A DNA stretch of 64,000 nucleotides from Echinarachnius parma (GCA_037951105.1 JBAMJV010007464.1:52212-116211); one strand, 5' to 3'; shown: positions 23,522 through 34,955, numbered from the stretch's first letter. Made by a program: numbers and translations. The notes: generated from the letters alone by a model not told the origin.

Positions 23522-23899
23522 AGGGATCTAGTAACTTTGTTGACAAGTGCAAAAAGTGATGAGTGATTAATAAAATGTGTATTGGTGTAATCGGATATGT
23601 CCACATAGTAATGTGTGAAAATTGCACGTCAATTGGATGATTTTTGGCCGAGAAATTAGCACAAATGCAAAGTGATATTCACTAACTCATTGCACTTACT
23701 TTGTACACGGCTAAAATTATCCCTTATAGACAGTTAACATCTGAACATCTGAACGTAAATATCTTTTGAACGAAATGGAAATTTGAAAAACCGAAACCTG
23801 TCCCGTGCTTTTATTGTTAAAATGAATATGACAAGGTATGGGAGAACCACTAGAGTTATAAGTAAGTTTTGACGAATTGGACAATGTTACTAAATCCCT
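23522..23899. mobile_element. Family B TTAA MITE, copy 4 (inverted)
   Basis: Reads AGGGATCTAGTAACTTTGTTG ... GGACAATGTTACTAAATCCCT, the reverse orientation to copies 1-3. TTAA follows at 23900-23903, and CTAA replaces TTAA on the left. It contains TTTTTGGCCGAGAAATTAGC, ACTTACTTTGTACACGGC and AATTTGAAAAACCGAAACC, the complements of words in the forward copies. Confidence 0.9.
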
Positions 23900-24199
23900 T
23901 TAAAAATAGACACATTTTAAAGCCATTTTAAAATCCATTTAATCACTTCGAGAGACACAACTACCTCCGGGAACCAACTATTTTACAAACTCAGCTTCTT
24001 GTTGGTTCCCCAGTTCACATTCATTGATGTTGCAGAACTGCTACCTGATTGATTACGTTATTAATCATGTTTTTTTTAAATTATAGTTCTGTGTTTTTAC
24101 ATTGTATACTAGTTTTGTTATTTGGAATCATGAAATATAGAAAAGAAAAATCGAGTAGTAGGGTCAAATATAGCAAAAAATACATCAAATCTAACTTAA

Positions 24200-25395
24200 A
24201 GGGGACGTCTCCCCACCTTCAATTTACTTTTGATTATGTTCTCCACGGGCGTAGCGACTTACGTAATACCTAGATCAGCCCGCCCCCCCCCCCCCCAGTT
24301 GAATGGGTATCAATGACATGTCTACGCCCATGATGTTCTCTACACATTAAAACATAATTTCATGCAAATATGTCCAACGTTTACTCTTGGAGCAAAAGAG
24401 GGCCATTATTCAAAGTCACTCGCTGTATGGGCTAACCCCATTCATCGCGTATATACAGCATGGAGGCCGCCATTATATTTTTTTAAACCCGGAATTTTAA
24501 TTGTTCGCGCTAAAACGTTACGTCACACCCCAACAAATAAGCTCGGCCTCTTTTTGTTAGCTCTCGCAGCTCGCATGGTTTGTGCACAACAAAAGGCAAA
24601 ACGTGAGCCAACAAAAAGACTTGTTCGGGATTGACGTCACATTCTAGAGCTAACCATTCCAAATCTGAGTTTCATAAACATCAATGGCAGCGTCCATGCT
24701 GAACGCGATGAATGGGATTAGCCTGTTCAGCGAGTGACTTTGAATGATGCTCCGTCCTTGCCCAGAGTTCCAATGTTGGACGTATTTGCATGAAATTCTG
24801 TTTTAATGTGTAGAGAACTTAATCAAAAGTAAATAAACTGGGTTCCAAAAGAAACTTATCACTTCTTCAGAGCGGCACACATTAAAATCCAAAGCATAAA
24901 AATCAATCATAATTGGGCGTAGATTAGCTATAATACCCCTTAGCAAGCTCATCTAAAAAAAAATTGGTTTGCTTTAGTCAACAAAGAATAAAATAAGGTG
25001 AAATCGCAAGAGGTCATTTTTAAAAAATCACAGAAACTGCTCGCCTTCCGGGCACAGAGCTCGGTACGGACAATAGCCAGTCTAGTGGTTACATAACCCG
25101 CTTTGAAGTTGAATGAATAGCTATTGAAAGTTCTGAATAGACCGCCTTTCGTGGATGTTCGCAGCGAGCAGTTTCTGTGATTTTTGAAAAGTGATCTGTA
25201 GTGATTCCATCGAATTTTTCTCACTTTTGGTAAAAGCAAACTTTTAATTTTTAGGATATGCTTCATAATGAGAATGATAGCTTATCTGTGTATAAATATG
25301 ATTCAATTTGATGCTATGGATTTTAGTGAGTGTCGCTCTGAAAACGTGATAAGTTTCTTTTGGAGCCCAGTTTAGATGGTGGGGGAATTGTCCCT
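24200..25395. mobile_element. Compound TTAA-flanked palindromic element (family E)
   Basis: TTAA (24196-24199) then AGGGGACGTCTCCCCACC, and at the other side GGTGGGGGAATTGTCCCT then TTAA (25396-25399). Between the ends are two consecutive palindromes. The first pairs TTTACTTTTGATTATGTTCT with AGAACTTAATCAAAAGTAAA (24217-24832). The second pairs CTGGGTTCCAAAAGAAAC with GTTTCTTTTGGAGCCCAG (24838-25373), with a further inner pair around the word CACAGAAACTGCTCGC. A separate 89-bp insert sits in the first left arm. The 90- and 105-aa frames inside are arm sequence and not genes. Confidence 0.8.
24244..24332. mobile_element. 89-bp GGGCGTAG-end insert with 8-bp target duplication
   Basis: Ends CACGGGCGTAGCGAC and GTCTACGCCCATG are inverted. 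A C-run of about 17 lies inside at 24280-24296. The 8-mer ATGTTCTC occurs directly on both sides (24236-24243 and 24333-24340). The uninterrupted right arm of the host palindrome confirms that the insert is extra. An 8-bp duplication fits hAT-type integration. Confidence 0.8.
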
Positions 25396-25399
25396 TTAA

Positions 25400-26095
25400 A
25401 TTATATCGCTTAACAATGGTGTTTTACATAAAATAGTTATGATTTTAAAATTGGGATCTCCAATAAATTTTCTCTTAGAATGAATTTTTTTGTCGACATT
25501 TTTACAGGTTTTGCACATATGATTTCAGTGGCATGGCGTGGGTTAACTGATTGACTGAGCACGCCCCATTTGTTTGCTTTTATCCCAGAATTATCCCAGA
25601 ATTATCCATTTGGGAGCAATTGACGTCATCAATATGGAGTTCATTTGCTCATGGTTATAGTTGTATACAAATTACGTCACCGAATAAGGAAAATGAGACG
25701 AATTATCGATAACAATTTGATCGAAATCGCACAAGAAAAATGCATATGCATATATTCGAACATTAGTAAAAAAAAAAAAATGAGCGATCATTTCGAAATT
25801 CCCGCCTTTTGCAACATCTCATACAAGCTAGCCGCCATAGGTTTTGTTCATGAAAATTGAATTATTTCTCATTTAAGTTTTTAAAACAATTTTTTTTTTT
25901 TTTTTTTTTACGAATCCATGAAGAAATATTGATGGGCCAAACATTTTGGCATGTTTCAACTCATAACTTGCTTTTCAATTGAGAAATTATAATTTTCGTC
26001 AAATGTTAATGTACAAATGGCAGAAGCTCGATCGATATCAATTGCGAACGATACACACAAATAGGAACAACATTTTTGTTGCTCTTCCGTTTTAC
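25400..26095. other. Unassigned sequence
   Basis: Contains a direct repeat CCCAGAATTATCCCAGAATTA at about 25584-25604, TGACGTCA at about 25621, and A- and T-runs at 25770-25779 and 25890-25909. No exon was recognised. The 71-aa frame at 25645-25860 has no family signature. Confidence 0.35.
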
Positions 26096-26405
26096 CGAGC
26101 ATGGTGGTTTAGCGGTTAGAGTGCCCGCCTCATGCACGGGAGGTCCCGGGTTCGAACCCAGATCGGGTCATACCAAAGACTTTAAAAATGGTACCTTCTG
26201 CCTTCTAGCCAAGCGCTCGGCAATTATACTATGGAGAAGGGAAAGTTAATCACACGAGTTACATTTCGCTACATTTAGTAGACGTGTAGCCTAGGGCTAA
26301 TGAATCGGAGATAGGCGCCGTCTTATGTGCCAAAATTGGCACGGGAAGGACTTTAACCGTTTTGCTCAGGATTTGCGCTCACGATTTCTGGGGTGGAATT
26401 CCCCT
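26096..26405 (+). mobile_element. tRNA-derived SINE
   Basis: A clear tRNA-like head has a box A-like TTAGCGGTTAGAG (26109-26121), an anticodon-arm-like CCCGCCTCATGCACGGG and box B GGTTCGAACCC (26149-26159). A short acceptor-like GATCGGGTC follows. The 7-bp acceptor and full T-stem pairing of a functional tRNA are missing, and sequence continues with ACTTTAAAAATGGTACC and GCCAAGCGCTCGGC, a SINE body, which argues against a working tRNA gene. The 3' end is uncertain. A GGGGTGGAATTCCCCTTTAA word at 26390-26409 may mark it. Confidence 0.75.
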
Positions 26406-26850
26406 TTAATGGTCAAATAAAAAAATTTAAAATGCACGTCTAGCTTCGGATGAGCGTTATATACTTCATTATATTTCCTGTGTAAACCTTTGTCATTTTC
26501 GCAAGGACGTTTGTATTACGTACCCGTCAATTAGACACACGTAATGTTCACGTATTATATTTTACCTCCGAAAAAAAAAAAAAAGTTTTGCAATATTATT
26601 TGTCCTCCGACAAAGTGACATTGTACATTTAAAGGGATCTAGTAACATTGTCAAAATCTACACAACTTACTTGTAACTCTAGCGGTAGTCACATAACTTG
26701 TTGTATTCGTATTGCCAGTGGAAACATGGAACTGGTTTCGGTTATCCGAAATTTTGTATCGTTATTATGATATTTATGATTAAAGTGAAATTCTCCTTGG
26801 GAGATTTTCAACTGTGTAATAATCAATATTTTGGCATTAGTTAAGCTTAA

Positions 26851-27407
26851 AGGACAATGAAATCCAGACAAATTGTTGTATGCACTATAAGACACTAAAT
26901 ATAATGAATAGTCCCTGAAAATTTGAGCACAATCGGTCAAGAAATAAGAAAACTATGGCTCTTTGAAAAGAGCCATGTATTTCTTCGAGTGACTCAAATT
27001 GGCAACGCACTCTGGCAAAGTTGTGGACAACTCCCCATACATTTTGTACACAAAATTTCAATTTTGTTCAATTTTCTCAAAATGTATGTTTACCCTTCGT
27101 TTGAGTTCAACATATGTTTTGTAGAATGCTTTTATACATAACATATCATAAGTTGGGGGAATGGAAAAATATGACTATGAAGAAAACTGTAAAAATGGGA
27201 ACTTTTGTGTACAAAACATATGGGGAGTTGTCCACACACTTATCAGAGTGCGTTGCCAATTTGAGTTCCCCATAGGAATAAATGGACATCTTCAAAGAGC
27301 CGTAGTTTTCTTGTTTCTTGCCCGATTATGCTCTAACTTTCAGAGATTATTCCTCTTAATCTCCTCAAGACTATGAAAGCAACATTTTGCTTGGGTTTCA
27401 TTGCCCT
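26851..27407. mobile_element. Family C TTAA-type foldback MITE, copy 2, nested
   Basis: TTAA (26847-26850), AGGACAATGAAATCCAGAC ... GGGTTTCATTGCCCT, TTAA (27408-27411). Shared with copy 1 at 9188 are CACTATAAGACACT, AAGAAATAAGAAAACTATGGC, ACTCAAATTGGCAACGCACTC and ACTCCCCATACATTTTGTACA, with inverse counterparts in the right arm. It gives the cleanest TTAA duplication for this family, because the target (a family B element) is known. Confidence 0.9.
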
Positions 27408-27495
27408 TTAAATATGATTTTGCATTTTCGCTCATAATTCGGCCATTTTATTTAACATTTATCTAATGTTCACGCATCAATCGGTAAACATAAAC

Positions 27496-27702
27496 AGGGC
27501 TCCGTTGGAGAGAGACTTGCAATCGATTGTAAAGTTTCAATTAATTGCAATTCAGAAAATATGCATACATTTGAACTAATCAGATAAAGTCACATGATCT
27601 GTCTTGCAATCAATTGTACAGTTGCAATCGATTGCAACTTTACAATCGATTGCAACTTTCTAGATCACATAATCGATTGCAACTTTCTAGATCACATAAT
27701 TA
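27496..27702. mobile_element. Family A palindromic MITE, degenerate copy
   Basis: Left end GGGCTCCGTTGGAGAGAGAC with ACTTGCAATCGATTGTAAAG and TTTCAATTAATTGCAA. The right side has TTGCAATCAATTGTACAGTTG, then three short reiterations of ATCGATTGCAACTTT (about 27627-27680). The GGGGCC right terminus is lost. It lies inside family B copy 5. Confidence 0.75.
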
Positions 27703-27767
27703 AACATGTCATCAACCATTTGTTTAGGTTTGAGCATAATATCAACGAAGTGACTAGATCCCTTTAA

Positions 27768-28384
27768 TATGTACATGCATATAGCACTAATACGTATGCG
27801 GAACCCCACATGATGCAACCAGCATCATTCTAATTCGTTCCAATTAGCTTGTTGTGTTCTTGAGGTTTGATAAATAAAACAACATTTTAATCGTTTGCCC
27901 TTGTCCTGATTTACTTTTCCTCGAACCCAAAGAGTGATTTCTTTTTCGTCTTTCAGTTTCACCCATCTTATTTTTTATAAGACTTTTTAAATGTTAGATC
28001 CGTGCGTAAGTATTGCAATATGAAACCATAGATATTATTTATACCTATATAATTTTACTATTTTTTTTTAAACCAACGGTAAACATCCGCTTCAAATGAA
28101 TATAAGTAAATAGGCCAACAATCAAACATATAATTCAGATCTCCTCTAGACAGGCTAAAATAACTGTACTATATGAAGGGTTTAACCCGTACTCTACTAG
28201 ACATCCTCATTCCCTAAGGACAGTTACATGAAGGACGAACACGATGTTCCCCGGGGAAACGGGATGCGATCCACTTAAAAGATGGATAGGCGATGATGAA
28301 CTATATTGTCGCGGAGAAACTACGTACAAGAAGACGTCAAGAATTAAGACAATGTGAAATTGGAGTAGTCGGTCATGCACGTAA
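27768..28384. other. Unassigned sequence
   Basis: No feature was recognised. AT-rich, with a few CCCCGGGGAAACGGG-type GC words near 28248. Confidence 0.35.
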
Positions 28385-28417
28385 GGAGAGAGAGAGAGAG
28401 AGAGAGAAAAAAAAGAG
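28385..28417. repeat. (GA)n microsatellite with A-run
   Basis: About ten GA steps followed by an A-rich stretch. The 146-aa frame starting nearby (28375-28815) owes its Arg-Glu start to this repeat and shows no domain. Confidence 0.9.
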
Positions 28418-29553
28418 CGAAACCTGAAAATAGGTGCTCATGTCATGAAAATACGATCGAATGTATGAATTATGTGACGCTCGTCATTCATAAATCACTT
28501 CCTCTGTATCACACAAGTACAATGACGCCCCGAGTCGCGATGGCTTCATCATTCATGAGCTCTAACTACGTATGTATATTTTGTGTTTCTATATCATGTC
28601 TTGAGCTTGAAGGAACTGACGGAACTGAAGTATCCTGTCCGTGCCCTCGATTTACGGCCAACGAGCGGATGTCACGCGGCTACCGCCGGGGCCAGCAACA
28701 ACGAGGACCCACGTCAAGTTCTACCGCCGCCTTACATGCATATATATACCCTCACCTAGATTTTAGCCTACATTCCTCAGAAAATGCCCCAGTTTCACTT
28801 TCCCCTATTTTGTGATAAACACTGCACTTCTTGCAAGTTCTTTTTAGCATCTTTTTTTTTTTTTTTTGGGGGGGGGGGGGGGGGTAAATATAGTAGAACC
28901 CTGCGGAAAAGTTTTAACGGGCTCTATAGCCCATACTTATATACACTTTGAATTCCACCTCTTTCCCTAACTTACTTTTCTTTCCAACATTTTCAACAGA
29001 TACTCAAGTCCGCGTCACCGTTCTTAACCTGTTAACTCCTTTGCAAAGTGAACCCCCTCACAATTGCCCTACGCGATTAATGAACGTCCAGTAGGCAGTG
29101 ACTTAAACAAGTTTCCGCGACTGACGTCACGCCCGGCTAGTGCACTTGCCGGCCAGGGCGGGCTGTACTTTCCCGCCTCTTCGACCGTGCGACATCCCAT
29201 CGTCTGCCTTGTCTGCGTGCGCGCATGCATTAGGTTACACCCCTGGCGCTCGGCGCTAGTGGGTCGGCTGGGTCTCGGATGGAGAACTCAAGAGGGTGTG
29301 TTGCCGGGGGTTGAAGGGCTAGAACCATCTTCGAGAGTACCTAGCTTCTGGGTCACATTTTAAGAAACGTCAAACCTTTTTTCAACGAAATGATTATACG
29401 GGAATTTTCAGCATTATACGAAACGCGGTCAAATACATTGTTTTGCAGTAGCCTCGTTTAAAAGGTGTTTAGAAAACGAGCATGCGATCTAAATTAGTAT
29501 CCGCAATTCGGCGCTTCCAGCAGCTTCGATTTAAATAGCTCAGAGTATATAGA
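28418..29553. other. CpG-rich blocks, possible regulatory region
   Basis: Two blocks (about 28610-28735 and 29095-29300) are much richer in CpG than the rest of the window. The second includes TGACGTCA near 29123 and GGCCAGGGCGGGC. A T-run then G-run (28850-28884) separates them. This could be a promoter or an unmethylated regulatory block, but no adjacent exon was identified. The frames at 28375-28815 and 29064-29363 lack family motifs, so no gene is called. Confidence 0.3.
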
Positions 29554-30218
29554 ATGAACCAGTTTGAAGTTCTAGTAGTTTATGGTTCCATATCCGTAAG
29601 CTATGACGAAGAAAACAGCAGCAACTACTTATTAACCCTAATAATCCAGTTTGCATTGGATAAATATGATAAAAATGATAGCGACCTGTATTTCTATAAT
29701 GGATTTAACCGAACAAAAAATGGGAGGGGGGGGGGGGGGGGGGGAATGTGATAACTCTGTTTAAAGTGATCCGTTAACTTCATAATATTTTGTTAAACGT
29801 CAATCAGTATACGAATATCCTTGTAAGATTCTTCTGTAAGCTGTGTGGTAGTTTGATACAAAATTAAGAACACTGTTTACATCGGGAAATTTGATGTCAC
29901 ATTACATCACCTACATAACTGTCCATTGATTTTAAAACTAACAATCGAAAAGCGTTCATCCAATCATAAATATCTGGAGAAAGATATTTACCAGTTTTGT
30001 TTGTATTACTCTCTAAAGTTATACGATCTATTTTTTAACTCCAGAGGATTTATTCTTTGTCAAAGCTGGACTTGAATAAGTGACAGGATACCTTTGGGAT
30101 TTATACAAATTTAAGTCTTCTAGAATTTATTTATTTCAATCAAAAGAATTTACTTTTTATTAAGTTCAAAATATTTACCTTTCAAAATCTAAGCGGGAGA
30201 GTGACGATCCCTTTGGAT
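29554..30218. other. Unassigned sequence with G-run
   Basis: A G-run of about 17 lies at 29727-29743. The 65-aa frame ending in it (29554-29751) has no recognisable motif. Confidence 0.35.
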
Positions 30219-30222
30219 TTAA

Positions 30223-30757
30223 AGGGATAGTACAGTTTCGGTCAAACTGAATTTTAGTAACCAAAACCTGCACCATAACATTACAAACTAATAATTATAA
30301 CTCCACCATGCTCGAAAGGTATAACATTATTACAAACGAATGAGTAAAAAGCCTGTTATCATAAAAAAAAAAGAGCTGTTCGAACACAAAAGGGACCCTT
30401 CTAAGAACATGATAAACCAATTTTTTTTATACAAAATTGTGCATTTGATGTTTTGATAAAATAATGATTAAATAGAAAGATCATCAACAACTATTTAAAA
30501 ACCTCTTTTGTACATTTTTGAAAAAGTGTAAGCATTTTTTTTCTTAAATCATCGAATAAAAGTGGGATCCCATCACTTATTCCGATCGGTGTTATTTATT
30601 AATATTTTCATCTGTTTCTGAACCGATTTTGATCAAATAAAGTTTATCCTATTATTGTAAAACTGTATGCTCTTTCAAATCTGAGACTCAGTTTTCATTA
30701 CCTCGCAAAAAAAAAACCTTTTTGAAGCGCTATCTATACCAAAACTCAACTATCCCT
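30223..30757. mobile_element. Family D TTAA MITE, copy 1
   Basis: TTAA (30219-30222), AGGGATAGTACAGTTTCGGTC ... CAAAACTCAACTATCCCT, TTAA (30758-30761). Interior words GTAACCAAAACCTGCACC, CATGCTCGAAAGGTAT, AAAAGCCTGTTATCAT, GATCATCAACAACTATTTAAA and GAACCGATTTTGATCAAATAA recur, reverse complemented, in the copy at 57824. Length is 535 bp, with no coding frame. It shares only the AGGGAT end and the TTAA preference with family B. Confidence 0.9.
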
Positions 30758-30761
30758 TTAA

Positions 30762-32687
30762 ATTTAGATTTTTATAATTAAACGAGTACGGCGTTTGTTT
30801 TGACTTTGTTTATTCATTGTGTTATGTTATTGCAATATTTCATCGTCGTAGTATGAACAGTGTTATGTTATTATAATATTTATGTTTATACAACCAATAA
30901 GCAAAACAAACACCTGAATACAATATATATAGTATTACATTTACATTTAAAAATACATTTTACTGATTCATCACGAACAATTGTTACAAACAAGCATTTT
31001 AATTTGACCGTTTGTCAGATCGTCGTCTGCAAAATGTAGCGCTGCATGCGATATAAAATTACAAATCGAACACGGGCAATACGATGTATACTGTGACGGC
31101 AGGTCATTCGTGACCTCATTCGTGACCTACAACCAACAACCCCACGAACCCACTCGATACGCAGATCAGTCCTGTCGACGGGTCATTTCCAATGGCCGCC
31201 CTCCCCCCGGGGGGTTGCTCCCCCCCATTAGAGGCAGGCGGCCACCGTACTCGAAGGACCCGGAGGCCAGATCTGCATGGTCCGGGCCATGACAACCTCG
31301 ATCGCGACCGTGTTCTGCCCTCCATTTGATAGCTTGATTATCCGGAATATCAAATGAAAATACATTACTGTCCCCTCTCTGTTTTTGTTCTCTTCGATAT
31401 GGGCATAATGGTGTATATACACAGGCTGCTGCCCCGCCTCGCTCCTCCACGCCCCCCCCCCCCCCCCCATACACACGTACAATCAGCCCCCTTTGTATGA
31501 AATCGTGTTCCCTGTGACCCCTTCGCCCCCATCTCTGTGGGTGAAAATATAATATCAACATACACAAAAAAAACAAAAAAACAAACAAATACATAACACA
31601 AAATAACACGATGCACAATTAATTTGTTTTACCTAATAATGTCCCTCCCCCATTATAGTCCCCCGTCATGTCAAACCTGAATAACTCCTGTTTTTCTCCA
31701 TGTTTGGATTGATCCTGGCTACGCCATTGTCCCTACGCCCCCACCCCTCCCATCTTCTGCCCTCCCTCCCAGCCACTAACCTCCCTCCCACCCCTATCAT
31801 TAACATCCCATTACAATTTGATCACTTCATTACTAGGAGACACGGATTGATACGCTTATACCAATCTTTATGTCCGTCAGGTCCCAACGCGGCAAGAATA
31901 TTTTTCCGCCGATGACCCTGAAAATAAGCTCATGGCGGAAGTTTTGATTCACTTCCGCGGTCGCGGCATGATGCGTGTAAGCCGCCATTGAGTGATGGTG
32001 AGTAATGACTTTGACCGTAAATAACCTGAACGTACCTTATAGAGACAAAACTTCTGGGCTTACCCACCACCACCCACCCACCCACTTAAAAAAAAAACAC
32101 GCACACAAATCCCATAAAACCATCAAGTGTTTACAAAGTTTTCTTTTGGTAAATAATAGTACTTATAACTCTTCCTCTAGTATAACGTAACATATAAAGT
32201 TACATTTTAGTTTCCCTTTTCCCTCCTTTTTACTTCAGAGCATCCTAATTTATCCTCTGGACAAAATTGAAGTATCAAAATAGTCAATATTTAAACAGAA
32301 ATAATACAACAACAAAAATGTGTACGTTAATTTTCGTTCAATATCCCTTAAAATTAAAAGATTGTTTAGGAATAAAAATTTGTTTTATGTCACTACCTAT
32401 TAAAATTAAAATACTTTTTGAATAATCTTTCCCAGAATAATGTGCATTACGTAAATTAAATATGTAAACAATATTTTACCTTGAGAATTAGAAAAGGGTT
32501 AGTGTTTCCGAAAATAAAAACAAAAATAAAAGAAGAATAATAACACTGTTTTAGAAGGTATAGGCTTTGTAATTTTGAAATATATTTCGTATTTTAGTAT
32601 AACTATAAGTTATACTAGCACGACAATTAAACATATTTTCTTGGAAGTACCGATATGTACTTTTAGAGTAGTTAGATAACCAGTCCA
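30762..32687. other. Unassigned region with a GC-rich block and C-run
   Basis: A GC-rich block at 31100-31330 has overlapping open frames on both strands (minus 31116-31325, 31166-31618 and 31228-31482; plus 31110-31292), none with a family signature. A C-run of about 18 lies at 31451-31468. The short text GGCTACGCCATTGTCCCTACG near 31720 resembles the GGCGTAGC ends. Around 31918-31970 inverted GGCGGAAG / CTTCCGC words give a small palindrome. No gene is called. Confidence 0.3.
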
Positions 32688-32863
32688 GGGCACTCTTGCA
32701 GAACGATTCACAATCGATTGTAAAGTTGCAATTAATTGCAAGTCATATCATGTGACTAAATGCGCAAATCTGATTGGTTGAACTAAGCACATTTTCTGAC
32801 TTACAATTACATGTAATTGTAACTTACGTTCGATTGTATCTCTCTCAGTCTGCAACGGGGCCC
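32688..32863. mobile_element. Family A palindromic MITE
   Basis: The left end is eroded to GCACTCTTGCAGAACGATT. It is followed by ACAATCGATTGTAAAGTTGC and AATTAATTGCAAGTC, the loop CTGATTGGTTGAACTAAGC, then TTACAATTACATGTAATTGTAA, GATTGTATCTCTC and TCTGCAACGGGGCCC. Separated by only 5 bp from a second copy. Confidence 0.85.
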
Positions 32864-32868
32864 AGCTA

Positions 32869-32982
32869 GGGCACCGTTGCAGACAGATTTACAATCGATT
32901 GTAAAAGTTTCAATTAATTGCAAGTCTGATCGTGTGACTGAACGCGCGAATTAATTGCAACTTTAGAATCGATTGTATCTCT
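32869..32982. mobile_element. Family A palindromic MITE, internally deleted
   Basis: Starts GGGCACCGTTGCAGACAG, with ACAATCGATTGTAAAAG, AATTAATTGCAAGTCTGATC, then directly AATTAATTGCAACTTTAGAA and TCGATTGTATCTCTGCC. Most of the loop is missing, so the two arms nearly touch. It sits head-to-tail with the preceding copy. Confidence 0.8.
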
Positions 32983-34770
32983 GCCTAGGCATGGAAAGTA
33001 ATATCGATTTGATTCCCCGACGAAGTACTGTTTTCTATGCTGATATCCATTTATTCAATTAATTTCTCATCAGTTTCTCCAATGTTTGAATGTATATAAC
33101 TTAATTTAAAAACTTTGCATAAATAATTTTATTCACATTTCCAACAGGCCTAAACATTTAACTACGATTTCCTTTCAAACGTTCTTTTCGAGCGAGGTAG
33201 AGTCAATAATGGATTAATTCCCAAGCCGATCAATTATTATTATGCCAAGCGCCAGTTTGTGAATTCGGCTGATAAACTAATTACATGGTGCTGCTAACAT
33301 TGTGTACGGGAAACTGGCAAGTTCACGTATATGTAAAAGCTGGTGGCTTGTAATACCAATCATAATAATAATGGCCTGCCATTCCAGACATGAAATGTGA
33401 CGTAAACAAATTCTCGTCAACCAGTCTAGTTGGTAATTCGAATTAAACACGTTCTCACTATGTTGTCGGTAAGATCAGGGGTAAAGCACACCAGTATAAT
33501 GGGCACGCCAGCCAGCCAGCCAGCCCGGCCCGGTCGGCCCGGTCGGCCTGGCCTTGACGGTATGACGGTGTATGACGGTGACCGGCCTATCGGTAGAAAG
33601 GTCATGTACCAACGTAATAATGATAATAACAATCAAATGAATACTTATACAGCGCACTTATCTAACATATTACCCAAGGCGCTATACAAAACAAACGCCA
33701 TTCTAATTTGATTTTCCGTTTAATTTCATAAACAGCCCACACAAAGTCATTTGCGTGTATTAAATTTCGCCGATTCTGTCACGGCAGCTATCAGTATCAG
33801 TGTAGTACAATATAGGTTTGGCTGCGCTTGCGGAAATATTTTATTTAGTTGACTTTCAAAACAATATCAACAGCATAATATTCTTTGCACACTTTTAGAA
33901 AGGTTAGATAGAAAATGTTTAATTCCGCATCGAAGTTCATTTATTTATATAATTATTTTTCTTTTTATATAGTTTTATATTTTTGTAATACAGTTGTTGT
34001 CATACAGACATCACAACATGTGTAAGGTTTATACAGTTATTGTTGATGAAACATCAACTTAGTTATAATTTAATTGTTTTGATGTATTAAATAAATATGG
34101 TAGATTTTCGATAAAGTTATAAACCGAACAAAAACTATTTGTAATTTATTTGTACAACGTGTAAAAAAAGGACTCAAACATAATTTACAGTATGCTGTGA
34201 TTAATATCAAATGATACTAGTCTGTAGTTATGATGTCATATTAAAACGTTTCTTTCAAACAAGTTGACTGGCCCGTTAAGAAATGTGTTAAACTTGTTTA
34301 TTATAGCACACATCAAACCATTTTAATAATGGTAAACGAATTAAAGAGAATATAATATCTTAATTTTAAAAGTTCATTCACGTCAATAAAATCATTAGTA
34401 ATTCATTAGTCAACTCGGGAAACTAGTGTTATCACCCCCAAAGTAATGATTATATTAAGAATAATCATATTACAAATTTCATGTCCTCACATCTTTAAAA
34501 TAAGAACAGAAAATAATCCAGTCGTCATCCCGGTGCCCAAAAGTACAGTTCAATATAAAACAAATATCAGCCATGTAGCAACAGGATAGTCAACGTAAAC
34601 CGTTGTAGCGGTTCAGGGAACTTCAGGGAACATCACCAAGACAAATATAAGGATAATTATTACATGTCAAGCGAAAACACATATCGATCTAAATAAAATT
34701 AAAAAAAAGTGTATCGTCATTGTGATACCCCAAAAGTGCAATGCAAATACAGACGATAATATGAGCTAGT
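32983..34770. other. Unassigned region
   Basis: At 33507-33555 short iterations of CCAG and CCCGGTCGG give a small GC-rich tandem. Near 33648-33690 the phrase TACAGCGCACTTATC ... CCAAGGCGCTATACA is a dispersed motif I have seen in marine invertebrate repeats. No exon was recognised. The Gly/Pro/Arg-rich 93-aa frame at 33430-33711 is produced by the GC tandem. Confidence 0.35.
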
Positions 34771-34955
34771 ACATGGCGGCGTAACCCACGAGATCCACCG
34801 CCGAGACCCCCCGAGGGCTCTATCGGCGACACCAACCCCAATAAGAACATTTGCAGCTGCCCCAGTGAATTAAGTTATTAGGAGCTGGGAGCCGCCACCA
34901 CCACTGGTAGACCAAGACCCACCAGGCCACCACGGAAAACCTGACGGGACGGTGA

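Larger units (their letters stand above)
26633..27763. mobile_element. Family B TTAA MITE, copy 5, split by two insertions
   Basis: TTAA (26629-26632) plus AGGGATCTAGTAACATTGTC on the left, AGTGACTAGATCCCT plus TTAA (27764-27767) on the right. The family B body is interrupted by the family C element at 26851-27407 and the family A element at 27496-27702. Removing them leaves about 370 bp, the usual length. Family B words GGTAGTCACATAACTTGTTG, TGGTTTCGGTTATCCGAAA and TCATAATTCGGCCAT survive on the two sides. Confidence 0.85.

Noticed and set aside
26096-26175. Functional tRNA gene
   Set aside because: Boxes A and B are good, but the acceptor and T stems do not pair properly and a SINE-like body follows.
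28375-28815. 146-aa plus-strand ORF as a small gene
   Set aside because: It starts in a GA repeat, has no domain, and has no splice or promoter evidence. The CpG-rich part is open in several frames.
33430-33711. Collagen-like Gly-Pro-rich exon
   Set aside because: The Pro/Gly/Arg run comes from a short CCCGGTCGG and CCAG tandem and lacks a sustained Gly-X-Y periodicity.
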